Below are positions 17,507-27,479 of a DNA stretch of 64,000 bases, piece by piece. How positions within the stretch are numbered: position 1 is the stretch's first letter; each line of letters opens with the position of its first letter. The stretch is taken from positions 310,001 to 374,000 of the forward strand of contig NZ_CABVHK010000001.1 of assembly GCF_902497785.1 (NCBI RefSeq), given 5' to 3'. The notes under the pieces are model-generated. The model was given only the letters and a program-made list of their open reading frames with translations. It had not been told where the DNA came from and did not search any database. The DNA comes from Pseudomonas fluorescens. Its GTDB lineage: Bacteria > Pseudomonadota > Gammaproteobacteria > Pseudomonadales > Pseudomonadaceae. A program made the translations under genes and the position numbers.

Positions 17507-17893
17507 TCAATACCGCTGATATTTCGAACCGAATTCGGCACGGTTGTCCGCCACCACCACACCGCCGCGCACGGCGTTGCCTGGGCTGATCAGGGCGACA
17601 CGCTCACGCAGTTCCTGCAGACGATCCGCACCGCCTTCAGCGACGCGGTTTTCGATCAGGCGATCGGAGCCGCCCTCAGCCACACGCTCGCGCAGCTCTT
17701 GCAGACGATCGGCACCGCCCTCAGCCACGCGATTCTGTTGCAGACGGTCCGAACCCCCTTCCACCAGCAACGGCTGGATCTGGCTGTGGGATGGCGCGCT
17801 TGCGGTGCTGGCCGAAGCCAGGTTCGACAGACCGAGACCGCCGACCAGTGCCAGACCGAGTGCCAGGGACGAGACTTTCGAGAAATTGAACAT
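17507..17893 (-). CDS. exported tandem-repeat protein (VAEGGxDRL repeats)
   Basis: The 128-residue product has a signal peptide (to about residue 28, ending LASA). After a linker come four repeats of alternating type: EGGSDRLQQNR, VAEGGADRLQELRER, VAEGGSDRLIENR and VAEGGADRLQELRER, making a 28-residue unit present twice. The C terminus is VADNRAEFGSKYQRY, shared with the 16945 protein. A GGAG ribosome binding site precedes the ATG. The repeats are charged and probably helical, with invariant EGG and DRL. Upstream, on this strand, is a TGTATC-N4-TGTATA direct repeat like the one beside the response regulator gene. Function unknown. Confidence 0.8.
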   Translation of the reverse strand: MFNFSKVSSLALGLALVGGLGLSNLASASTASAPSHSQIQPLLVEGGSDRLQQNRVAEGGADRLQELRERVAEGGSDRLIENRVAEGGADRLQELRERVALISPGNAVRGGVVVADNRAEFGSKYQRY

Positions 17894-18029
17894 GGTTGAA
17901 TCTCCGTGCGTTTAGTTTGAGTGGTCGGTAGCCGCTGCTATCCGGTGATCACAGTTAAACGCCCGGGTGTATCGCTGATGTGTGTGTGAACGGCCTGAAA
18001 TCGCTGTCTGCGTATCTGTCGCGGGTTCT

Positions 18030-18045
18030 TATACAAACAGATACA
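18030..18045 (-). promoter_or_regulatory. direct repeat TGTATC-N4-TGTATA, candidate response regulator site
   Basis: Read on the minus strand, TGTATC and TGTATA are spaced exactly 10 bases apart, one helical turn, about 140 bases upstream of the exported repeat-protein start. OmpR-type regulators bind such direct repeats. An almost identical pair lies at 18867-18882. A GTATCTG/CAGATAC inverted repeat (18012-18018 and 18038-18044) overlaps it. Confidence 0.5.
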
Positions 18046-18080
18046 AACCCCCGGTCAACAATCAACTCAGGGGCAAGACT

Positions 18081-18821
18081 TCACGACTCCGCGCCGAGCA
18101 TTTCCACCGGATAAGAGAACACATAGCCTTCGCTGCGCACGGTTTTGATGTAAGTCGACTCGCGCGAATCATCCATCAAGCGCTGGCGCAAACGGCTCAC
18201 CAGCAAATCGATGGAACGGTCGAACAGGTCGGCGTCGCGACCCTGGGTCAGGTTGAGCAACTGGTCACGGCTCAGGACGCGTTGCGGGTGATCGAGAAAC
18301 ACTCGCAGCAGGCGGTATTCAGCACCACTGAGGGCGACCATGGTGCCGTCCTCGTCGAGCAAATGACGGGCCGTCGTGTCCAGGCGCCAGCGGCCGAACC
18401 CCAGCAACCGGCCGCTTTCGCTGATCAGCAGGTTAGGCGGCAGCATCCGCGTGCGGCGCATGATGGCGTTGATCCGCGCCAGCAGTTCGCGGGCGGCGAA
18501 GGGTTTGGTCAGGTAATCGTCGGCACCCATTTCCAGGCCGAGGATGCGATCGGTTTCGTCGTTGCGTGCGGTGAGCATCAGGATCGGTGTGGCTTTATGT
18601 TTGCCTGAGCGCAATTCGCGGCACAGCAGCAGGCCATCGTCGCCGGGCATCATGATGTCGAGCACGATCAGGTCCACGGTGTTGCCATCGAGAAAGCTGC
18701 GCATCTGCCGGCCATCGGCAACCACCGTGGTGCGCAGGCCATTCTTCTTCAGGTAATTGCCCACCAGCTCGCGAATCTCGCGATCGTCGTCGACGATCAG
18801 GATGTGGTTCACATGTTCCAT
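18081..18821 (-). CDS. orphan OmpR/PhoB-family response regulator
   Basis: This 246-residue protein has a receiver domain (residues 1 to about 120: ILIVDDDREIRELVG, phospho-acceptor D in LIVLDIMMPGDDG, ADDYLTKPF with the conserved lysine) and a winged-helix DNA-binding domain (about 145-240: SGAEYRLLRVFLDHPQRVLS, IDLLVSRLRQRL, TVRSEGYVF). No histidine kinase is next to it, so its partner is elsewhere. The ATG at 18821 follows AGAGG by 8 bases; a GTG one codon earlier is possible. The neighbours on both sides are small exported proteins with similar direct repeats in their promoter regions, suggesting a local regulon. The signal is unknown. Confidence 0.93.
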   Translation of the reverse strand: MEHVNHILIVDDDREIRELVGNYLKKNGLRTTVVADGRQMRSFLDGNTVDLIVLDIMMPGDDGLLLCRELRSGKHKATPILMLTARNDETDRILGLEMGADDYLTKPFAARELLARINAIMRRTRMLPPNLLISESGRLLGFGRWRLDTTARHLLDEDGTMVALSGAEYRLLRVFLDHPQRVLSRDQLLNLTQGRDADLFDRSIDLLVSRLRQRLMDDSRESTYIKTVRSEGYVFSYPVEMLGAES

Positions 18822-18866
18822 CACTCAAGCCTCTTGTTATACGGACAGTGCTTTTTCAGCCGCGGT

Positions 18867-18882
18867 TGTATCGAAGTGTATC
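18867..18882 (+). promoter_or_regulatory. direct repeat TGTATC-N4-TGTATC, candidate response regulator site
   Basis: Two TGTATC half-sites 10 bases apart lie in the divergent region between the response regulator gene and the DUF2790 gene, 46 bases upstream of the former start. They match the pair at 18030-18045 and suggest autoregulation and control of the DUF2790 gene. Confidence 0.55.
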
Positions 18883-19024
18883 TAAAGTCCGCTGTGACAC
18901 GTTACGCCTGAAAACCACTGTTTTACGACACAACGCAGATACCTCGGGACGATTGAATGGCTTCCATCGAGACAAGCGCACTTGTCTCTCACCGAAGACC
19001 CATTCAAACCTTGAGGAAATCATC

Positions 19025-19288
19025 ATGAAACTGAACACAATCATCGCCGCCAGCGTCTTTGCCCTCCTGAACGTCGCTGCGTTTTCCGCCCACGCCGATG
19101 TACAGAGCCCGCCGCAGACCCACGCCGCTGGCACTCATCTGGACATCAAGAAAGTCATTTCCACGGTAGAAACCGGCGGCAGCGCTTGTGGGATCGTCAA
19201 TGCACGGATGACTTACCTGGACTCCAGCGGCGTGCAAAAGGTGCTCGATTACAGCAAGTTTGCCGACTGTGGCAACCAGGGCAGCTGA
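19025..19288 (+). CDS. DUF2790 family exported protein
   Basis: This 87-residue protein begins with a signal peptide (MKLNTIIAASVFALLNVAAF, cleaved near AHA). The mature part contains DIKKVISTVETGGSACGIVNARMTYLDSSG, typical of DUF2790 proteins, which are numerous in Pseudomonas, plus a second cysteine near the end (FADCGNQ) that could form a disulfide with the first. A GAGGAA ribosome binding site precedes the ATG at 19025. It is divergent from the response regulator gene and shares the TGTATC direct repeat region. Some DUF2790 genes respond to metals or envelope stress; I infer regulation by the neighbour only. Confidence 0.85.
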   Translation: MKLNTIIAASVFALLNVAAFSAHADVQSPPQTHAAGTHLDIKKVISTVETGGSACGIVNARMTYLDSSGVQKVLDYSKFADCGNQGS

Positions 19289-19412
19289 TCGGTTGAACCC
19301 TGATGGCACGGCAGCGCAAACAATCGAAACTTCGAGGTCGCCCGGCAGTCCAGACGTTACACCTGCCAGATAAACACTCAGGTGCGAAACGACGGACGCC
19401 GAGGCGACCTTG

Positions 19413-20588
19413 ATGAATCCACTGCTCAATTTCGGGATTGAAGAGGAATACTTCCTCACCGACCTGAACACCCGTCGCCTGTCGGAACAACCTCCCGGCG
19501 CGGCGATTGACGCGTGCGCGGGTGCATTGGCGCCGTGTTTTGCCTATGAAATGTTCCAGGGGCAAATCGAAGTGGCTTCCCCGGTTTTCAACTGCCTCAC
19601 GGACGCGGCCGAGTACCTGGATCATGCTCGCGGAACGTTGCGAAAAATCCTTGAACCTCATGGCCTCGGACTGCTGAGTGTCGGCAGTCATCCGTTGGCT
19701 GACTGGCGCCGACAACGGCCCACCGAGCAAGCGCACTTTCTGCAATTGTTTGAAGACCACCAGCGTGTCGCCCGGCGCAGCGTGCTGTGCGGGCTGCACG
19801 TGCATGTTGAAGTGCCGGGGCACCTCGACCGGATTCAGGTCATGAATGAGGTACTGCCGTGGTTGCCCCCGTTATTGGCGCTGAGCGCGTCATCACCGTT
19901 CTGGGACGGCGCCGACAGCGGCTTCATGAGTTACCGGCAAACAGCGTGTGATGAATGGCCGCGCATGGGCGTTCCGGAGTTCCTCGAAAATCAGGCCGCT
20001 TATGATGCTTACCTGGCGATGCTGATTCGCACCGGCACGGTGCGCCAAGCCGGCGATATCTGGTGGGGTTTGCGACCCGCCGCGAAGTATCCGACGCTGG
20101 AGCTGCGCATGACCGATGCCTGCCCGCGTCTGGACGATGCGTTATGCCTGGCTTCTTTCTTTCGATTGGTGGTGGCGCATGCCATCGATCAACCGCAACC
20201 CGGTGCTGCGTATTCGCAAACCTCGCAATGGATTCTCAAGGAAAACCGCTGGCGGGCGAAACGTCACGGGGTTCACGCCTCGTTTATTATTGAGGGCTAC
20301 GACCGGCCGTTTTCGATGGATCAGTGGCTGTTCAGGGCGGAGCAAATGCTCGGCGGCACGGCACGGGCATTGGGCGTCGAGTCGGTTTTTTCCGATGTTC
20401 GCCGGATGCTTCGTGACGGCACCAGTGCGCAGCGGCAACGGACGGTGTATCAGCGCGCCTTGCGCAACGGCGAAGAGGTCGATGCCGCGCTCGCGCAGGT
20501 GGTGGATCAGTTGCTGCTGGAAACCGCACAGGCGCCGTGTTTCCACGGTGGTATTCAGCAAACTTCCTCCGCGGCGGGTATGGCGTAG
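19413..20588 (+). CDS. ybdK: YbdK-type carboxylate-amine ligase (GCS2 family)
   Basis: This 391-residue protein has the GCS2-type glutamate-cysteine ligase pattern: FGIEEEYFLTD at the N terminus (acidic metal and ATP ligands), QGQIEVASP, CGLHVHVEVP and the arginine-containing LELRMTDACPR. YbdK proteins have weak gamma-glutamylcysteine synthetase activity; the natural substrate is uncertain. I chose the ATG at 19413, just after GAGGCGACC, over the preceding in-frame TTG. Its 3' end overlaps the convergent EamA gene by 34 bases. No other glutathione genes are nearby. Confidence 0.9.
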   Translation: MNPLLNFGIEEEYFLTDLNTRRLSEQPPGAAIDACAGALAPCFAYEMFQGQIEVASPVFNCLTDAAEYLDHARGTLRKILEPHGLGLLSVGSHPLADWRRQRPTEQAHFLQLFEDHQRVARRSVLCGLHVHVEVPGHLDRIQVMNEVLPWLPPLLALSASSPFWDGADSGFMSYRQTACDEWPRMGVPEFLENQAAYDAYLAMLIRTGTVRQAGDIWWGLRPAAKYPTLELRMTDACPRLDDALCLASFFRLVVAHAIDQPQPGAAYSQTSQWILKENRWRAKRHGVHASFIIEGYDRPFSMDQWLFRAEQMLGGTARALGVESVFSDVRRMLRDGTSAQRQRTVYQRALRNGEEVDAALAQVVDQLLLETAQAPCFHGGIQQTSSAAGMA

Positions 20589-21472
20589 GCCTGGCGGATG
20601 CCCAGCAGTGGCAGTCCGAGCAGGATCAATCCGACGCCCGCCATGGCTTTCAGGGTCAACGGATCGCCAAACTGCAACCATGCCCACATCATCGTCACCG
20701 GGGGCGTCAGAAACAGCGCGCCACTGATGCGCTGAATGCTGAATCGCTGCAGGCACAGCCAGTAAAAACCGTAACCCCCCAGCGTCGAAAACATCACCAG
20801 CCAAACCACTCCGCCTGCAAAACCAGTGCTGAAGATCGGGCGTATGCCGCCTTCCAGAAACGCCAGCCCGGCAAAAACCGGGATCACCGCGCAGACTTGA
20901 ATGAACAGCGCGGCTGGGGCCGGCATCGGCGCACCGGGCGCGGCTTTTTCGTAGAGCGTGGCCGCCGCGAGAGAGAGCACTGCCAGGAGTGGCAAGCTGT
21001 AAACCAGAATGTCGGTGGCCGCCCATTCGACACTGGCATCGCTGGCGACCAGCATGCCGGTCAGACACACCGCCAGGCCCAGCCATTGCCAGCCGCGGGT
21101 GCGCTGGCCGGGCACGGCGGCGGCCATCACGACAATCGTCAGTGGCAACAGATTGGCAATCAGCGAGGCCGTGCCGGGCGTCATGCCCAACTGAATGGCG
21201 CCGGCAATCGGTCCGATGTAACCGGCGATGGCGAACAATCCCAGCAACCCTTGATGCAGCGCATCGCGGCGCCGCACTTGCCGCAAGCCCGCCCAGGCGA
21301 AGGGCAGCAATACGGCCGCGGCGAGGATGAAGCGCCACAATGAGGCGAGGTAGACGCTGCCCTGGTCGGCGACATAGCGGTAGCCGATGAAACCGGAGCT
21401 CCAGCTGAGGACCATGGCGAACAGCAGAAAAGCGCTGGCCAACAGGGATAAACGGGTTTTGTGTGCGTTCAT
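20555..21472 (-). CDS. EamA/DMT family transporter
   Basis: This 305-residue inner-membrane protein has ten predicted helices in two EamA repeats (VLSWSSGFIGYRYVA near the start; RISGALFLTPPVTMMWAWLQFGDPL in the second). It is divergent from the LysR regulator at 21572, with a 99-base gap, the usual layout of a regulator and the exporter it controls. Its 3' end overlaps ybdK. The substrate is unknown; amino acids or drugs are common for the family. Confidence 0.88.
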   Translation of the reverse strand: MNAHKTRLSLLASAFLLFAMVLSWSSGFIGYRYVADQGSVYLASLWRFILAAAVLLPFAWAGLRQVRRRDALHQGLLGLFAIAGYIGPIAGAIQLGMTPGTASLIANLLPLTIVVMAAAVPGQRTRGWQWLGLAVCLTGMLVASDASVEWAATDILVYSLPLLAVLSLAAATLYEKAAPGAPMPAPAALFIQVCAVIPVFAGLAFLEGGIRPIFSTGFAGGVVWLVMFSTLGGYGFYWLCLQRFSIQRISGALFLTPPVTMMWAWLQFGDPLTLKAMAGVGLILLGLPLLGIRQAYAIPAAEEVC

Positions 21473-21571
21473 CGAATGTCACCTGACAAGGGGCTGACTT
21501 CGATGGTATGGATGGAGCGATGATGCAATCAAACGATACGATCAGCACAACTGATGCAGGATTCGTGAACC

Positions 21572-22462
21572 ATGACTGACACCCTCGATATAGAACTGCT
21601 GCGGACCTTTCACGCGGTCGTGCGCTTTGGTCAATTCCTTGCCGCCTCGAGTTTTCTGCACAAAAGTCCATCGGCGGTCAGCCTGCATGTTCGCCGTCTT
21701 GAAGTGTTGGCCGGCGGGCGCTTGCTGGAGCGGGATAACCAGACCGTCAACCTGACACCGCTGGGCCGGCGCTTTGCGCTGCAAAGTGCCGAGTTGCTGC
21801 AGCTGCATGACCGCTTGCTTGCCGGTTTCACTGCGCCGGTGGTGAGTGGCCGGGTCAGATTGGGGATTTCCGAGGAGTACGCCGGGGCGCTGCTGGGGTG
21901 TACGTTGCCGCGCCTGACGGCGGATTTTCCGCACATCGAACTGGAGGTCGAGACGGGCTCCAGTGGACGCCTTGAAATGCGCCTGCAACGTGGGCAACTG
22001 GACTTGGCGCTGCTGGTGGAACCGGTGGACGGCATGCCGGCGGACTCACGCTGTGTCAAAACCTTCGGCCTGACCCAGCCGGTCTGGGTGGCTGCTCACG
22101 ACTTCACGCCGGACCTCGCCAAACCGGTGCCGCTGGCGTTGCACGGCAAGGGCTGCCCTTATCGAAGCGTGGCAGTCGATGCGCTGACAGGCCAGGGTCG
22201 ACGCTGGCGAGCGGTGATCATGAGCGCCGGTGTCACGGCGCTGGAAACTGCCATCGAAGCCGGCCTGGCCATCGGCATTGTCGACCGCGCTCAAGTGCGT
22301 CAAGGCATGCGCATCCTGAGTGCAGCCGATGGATTTCCGCAACTGCCGCCGCACCAATTGCGACTGGTCCGCGCGCCGGGTGAGTTAAGTGAAGCGGGGG
22401 AGGTGTTGGTGGGGTTGATTGGCGATGGCTTTCAGCTGGGAGCCCTTCAGGAGAATCGCTGA
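21572..22462 (+). CDS. LysR-family transcriptional regulator
   Basis: This 296-residue protein has an N-terminal winged helix (about residues 5-63: LLRTFHAVVRFGQFLAASSF, KSPSAVSLHVRRLEVLAGGR, LLERDNQTVNLTPLGRR) and a type-2 periplasmic-binding-like effector domain (about 90-290). The start ATG at 21572 has poor ribosome-binding complementarity but begins the conserved domain. Divergent from the EamA exporter at 20555, it likely controls that gene in response to an unknown ligand. Confidence 0.92.
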   Translation: MTDTLDIELLRTFHAVVRFGQFLAASSFLHKSPSAVSLHVRRLEVLAGGRLLERDNQTVNLTPLGRRFALQSAELLQLHDRLLAGFTAPVVSGRVRLGISEEYAGALLGCTLPRLTADFPHIELEVETGSSGRLEMRLQRGQLDLALLVEPVDGMPADSRCVKTFGLTQPVWVAAHDFTPDLAKPVPLALHGKGCPYRSVAVDALTGQGRRWRAVIMSAGVTALETAIEAGLAIGIVDRAQVRQGMRILSAADGFPQLPPHQLRLVRAPGELSEAGEVLVGLIGDGFQLGALQENR

Positions 22463-22547
22463 TCCGTATTTTTCTGCGCAATCTGACGCTGTATTGCACC
22501 GCGCTGGCGCTGGACAATGACGCCACATTCGTAAGACAGGAGGCCTC

Positions 22548-22631
22548 ATGGCCAGGATGAGCATTTTCCTCGGTGGTTTTTTGCTGCTGACCCTTTTGAT
22601 TGGTGCGTTGGCGACGATCTCGCCGGTTTAG
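22548..22631 (+). CDS. predicted 27-residue single-span membrane peptide
   Basis: A very strong ribosome binding site (ACAGGAGG) sits 5 bases before an ATG that opens a 27-codon frame ending in TAG. The product starts MARMSIFLGGFLLLTLLIGA and is one hydrophobic helix with a basic N terminus, the pattern of small inner-membrane proteins that modulate larger partners. It lies 85 bases after the LysR gene. Its size is below usual annotation limits. The start signal and membrane pattern support it, but I recognise no family. Confidence 0.5.
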   Translation: MARMSIFLGGFLLLTLLIGALATISPV

Positions 22632-22685
22632 CCTTCAATGGGTGTACATATTCAAGTGAAAACCCTCTGCCATGCCCGACAAAAA

Positions 22686-22779
22686 CCTGTGGGAGCGAGC
22701 CTGCTCGCGAAGGCGGACTCACATTCGGCATTGATGTGGACTGAAACAACGCCTTCGCGAGCAGGCTCGCTCCCACAGG
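22686..22779. repeat. REP pair (TGTGGGAGCGAGC class)
   Basis: Inverted CCTGTGGGAGCGAGCCTGCT arms separated by about 40 bases. Confidence 0.9.
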
Positions 22780-22800
22780 TACTCATTGCAAGTCGGATGT

Positions 22801-22839
22801 GTGTGCACGATTAAACCAGCCAAGCGGGCCCGCTTGATG
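22801..22839 (+). repeat. GTGCACG...GCTTGATG module next to REP
   Basis: The block GTGTGCACGATTAAACCAGC continuing to CGCTTGATG lies about 21 bases from the outer edge of the REP pair, in the same relative orientation as at 49961 and 35428. Confidence 0.7.
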
Positions 22840-22840
22840 C

Positions 22841-22873
22841 AAAAAACACAACGCCTCCACGAAGGAGGCGTTG
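22841..22873 (-). terminator. katG: katG intrinsic terminator
   Basis: On the minus strand CAACGCCTCC pairs with GGAGGCGTTG (ten base pairs, 5-base loop), followed by TGTTTTTTG. It lies just after the katG stop. Confidence 0.85.
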
Positions 22874-22883
22874 CAGTCCACTG

Positions 22884-25491
<2,608 letters not shown>

Positions 25492-26454
25492 TCAAACGCT
25501 GCGTGTCGATCCTTCCGGCGTTTCAGCGCGCACGGGCGCAGCCTTGCGATAAGTCAGCAACACAATGCCAGTCACGACGATGGCGCCGCCGATCACCTGG
25601 CCGGCGCTGAGCATCTGGTCCAGCACGATCCAGCCCATCAACAACGTGGCCAGTGGTTCGATGTTCATCACCGGAGCATTACGCGGCATGTCCAGCCGCG
25701 GCACTGAAATGAACAGCACGATGAACCCGGTTCCATAGAGCACCACCAAAGTCGCCAGGGCCCACCAGCCGGTATCGGTAGCGGGCAGGTTCAGGCCGCC
25801 GGGAAGGGCGCCGGTCAGACCGGCGAGGTTGACGCTGCTGAAGACGATGAAAATGGTCAGCAGGCTGCGCACTGAACCCCGCACCGGCGACAACTTGTGA
25901 TCGGTGATCCACAGCGCACCGGCAAACACGCTCGCTGCGCAGAACGCCAGCGCGACACCCAGCAACCATTCCGGGCCGACGCTGCTATTGGCGGCAAGGC
26001 GCCCCGGTACGTCCAGCACAAACACCAGCCCCAGCAGAATCAGACCCATCAGCGTTGCGGTGCGCGCGGTAGGACGCGGTCCGCCCAGCGCCCAGGTGAG
26101 CAGCGCCAGCAGGATCGGGAAAACGTTCGCCACCAGCAGCGCCAGCGCCACCGGCACCCGAGCCACAGCGGAATACAGGCACAGGCTTTGCGCCGTGATC
26201 AACAGCCCGAGCAGCAACTGCCAACGCCAGGCACCTGGCGGCAGGCGCAGGCTCTGGCGTTGCCACACGACTAATCCTGCGAGCACCAGCAACGTCCCGC
26301 CCGAGCGCATCAGAATCGCCAGCAGCACCCCGGCGCCGTCATCGAACGCCACGCGAGCCGCGACATGGTTGCCGGCAAACGCACAGCCCATGCACAGCAA
26401 AATCAGCACGGCGATGTGGCGGGGGAAGGGGGGTGGAGCGGACAGGCGAGTCAT
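25492..26454 (-). CDS. EamA/DMT family transporter
   Basis: This 320-residue protein has ten predicted membrane helices and two EamA repeats (ILLCMGCAFAGNHVAARVAF in helix 1; NAPVMNIEPLATLLMGWIVLD in the second repeat, a well-conserved EamA segment). It is the third EamA exporter in the window. It is not in an operon. A GTTGT-CGT-ACAAC palindrome at 26490-26502 lies 36 bases upstream of the start and could be a GntR-type operator. Substrate unknown. Confidence 0.87.
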   Translation of the reverse strand: MTRLSAPPPFPRHIAVLILLCMGCAFAGNHVAARVAFDDGAGVLLAILMRSGGTLLVLAGLVVWQRQSLRLPPGAWRWQLLLGLLITAQSLCLYSAVARVPVALALLVANVFPILLALLTWALGGPRPTARTATLMGLILLGLVFVLDVPGRLAANSSVGPEWLLGVALAFCAASVFAGALWITDHKLSPVRGSVRSLLTIFIVFSSVNLAGLTGALPGGLNLPATDTGWWALATLVVLYGTGFIVLFISVPRLDMPRNAPVMNIEPLATLLMGWIVLDQMLSAGQVIGGAIVVTGIVLLTYRKAAPVRAETPEGSTRSV

Positions 26455-26489
26455 GGCAGGTTCTCAAGCGGTCTTGGGATTTTTATTAT

Positions 26490-26502
26490 GTTGTCGTACA
26501 AC
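26490..26502. promoter_or_regulatory. GntR-type palindrome GTTGTCGTACAAC
   Basis: A 5+3+5 perfect palindrome matching the T-GT-N3-AC-A pattern bound by FadR-subfamily GntR regulators. A second TCGTACGA core lies at 26612-26619. Both sit between the EamA gene and ybdD; no GntR gene is in the window. Confidence 0.4.
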
Positions 26503-26722
26503 TTGAGGGGTTTGTACCGTATTTGCAATCGCCGGACAAGGGCGTTTGATTGTTCAGGCGCGACTCTGAAGCCTCTATGAGCAAAATGTTGATGGGTGAT
26601 ACTAGGCGAGGTCGTACGATGACATGTTCTACACAGGCTTACAAAATCCGAGGGTGCGGACACATTGCAGATACATGAGTGCGGTTTCATGGCAGCGTCC
26701 AAACCCGAAAGAGGCTTTCGCC

Positions 26723-26923
26723 ATGTTCCGCAAATTGCAGCACGCCGTCCGGTTTCTCAGCCAGAGCGCGCGCCTGATGGTGGGTGTGCCGGATTATGAT
26801 AATTACGTCGCGCAAATGGCGCTGAATCACCCGGACCAACCGGTCATGAGTCATTCAGCGTTTTTTCGCGAACGTCAGGAAGCCCGCTACGGCAGCCGCA
26901 GCTGCACAACGCGTTGCTGCTGA
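26723..26923 (+). CDS. YbdD/YjiX family protein
   Basis: The 66-residue product shows the YbdD/YjiX (DUF466) pattern: LMVGVPDYDNYVAQMALNHP, then FFRERQEARYG, and a cysteine-rich end (CTTRCC). In E. coli and most pseudomonads this gene directly follows the cstA or btsT pyruvate/peptide transporter gene. Here no such transporter is near, so it is an orphan copy. I chose the ATG at 26723 with AAGAGG 9 bases upstream; the frame is open further upstream without similarity. It is convergent with rof. The role of YbdD is not well defined. Confidence 0.85.
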   Translation: MFRKLQHAVRFLSQSARLMVGVPDYDNYVAQMALNHPDQPVMSHSAFFRERQEARYGSRSCTTRCC

Positions 26924-26929
26924 AAAAAG

Positions 26930-27208
26930 CTAGAAAGAACAGGCCGCGCTCTGTAACACGACCCGCCCGAACCGGGCGTTGTCGTCCAGCGGTGTCACCG
27001 CCAACAGATGATCCAGACGGATCTCCTGTTGGCCGTCGACGGTTTCCACGCAGAGGAATTCTTCCTTGTCGCTGGACGTCCGCGTGGTCAGCGCTTTTGC
27101 GACCAGACGCCCGCCGTCGATCAACTCGACGTCCAGTCGATAACCCTGCATGCAGGCAATTTCGAGATAGTCGTGCAGATCACAGTTCAAAGGCTGATAC
27201 GCATTCAT
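26930..27208 (-). CDS. rof: Rof-type Rho-binding antiterminator
   Basis: This 92-residue protein matches Rof/YaeO: YQPLNCDLHDYLEIACMQGY at the N terminus (E. coli Rof has YQPINCDDYDNLELAC), followed by a small beta barrel (VELIDGGRLVAKA, EIRLDHLLAVTP). Rof binds the primary RNA site of Rho and inhibits Rho-dependent termination. It is the last gene of a three-gene operon, one base after the DUF2024 stop, and so probably cotranscribed with an exported protein. This context, divergent from a MarR regulator, is unusual. Confidence 0.88.
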   Translation of the reverse strand: MNAYQPLNCDLHDYLEIACMQGYRLDVELIDGGRLVAKALTTRTSSDKEEFLCVETVDGQQEIRLDHLLAVTPLDDNARFGRVVLQSAACSF

Positions 27209-27209
27209 C

Positions 27210-27479
27210 TCATGACTCCTGGCAACCTTGCAGTTTGATGATGAAGTGACCTTGCTGGCTGATGGCCTCGGTCACCACCGGATTGGTCGGTTCAACGTGG
27301 CAGAAGCGGCATTCATTCTGGGAAATATCTTCTTCCTGCACGCCTTGTTCATCAAGGAATCGACGGGCGTAGGCCTTCGCCAGCTCGGGGTCATTGCTAT
27401 CGATCAATACATCGAAATGCAGGTAGCGGCCGTCTTTGGTGCGCACGTGGGTATCGAACACTTTAACGTTGTTCATCAT
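27210..27479 (-). CDS. DUF2024 family protein
   Basis: This 89-residue protein reads VKVFDTHVRTKDGRYLHFDV and later SQNECRFCHVEPTN, matching DUF2024. The CRFCH segment could bind a metal. Its ATG overlaps the stop of the upstream exported-protein gene (ATGA), so translation is coupled; a second ATG follows at once. GGAGAG is the ribosome binding site. Function unknown. Confidence 0.82.
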   Translation of the reverse strand: MMNNVKVFDTHVRTKDGRYLHFDVLIDSNDPELAKAYARRFLDEQGVQEEDISQNECRFCHVEPTNPVVTEAISQQGHFIIKLQGCQES

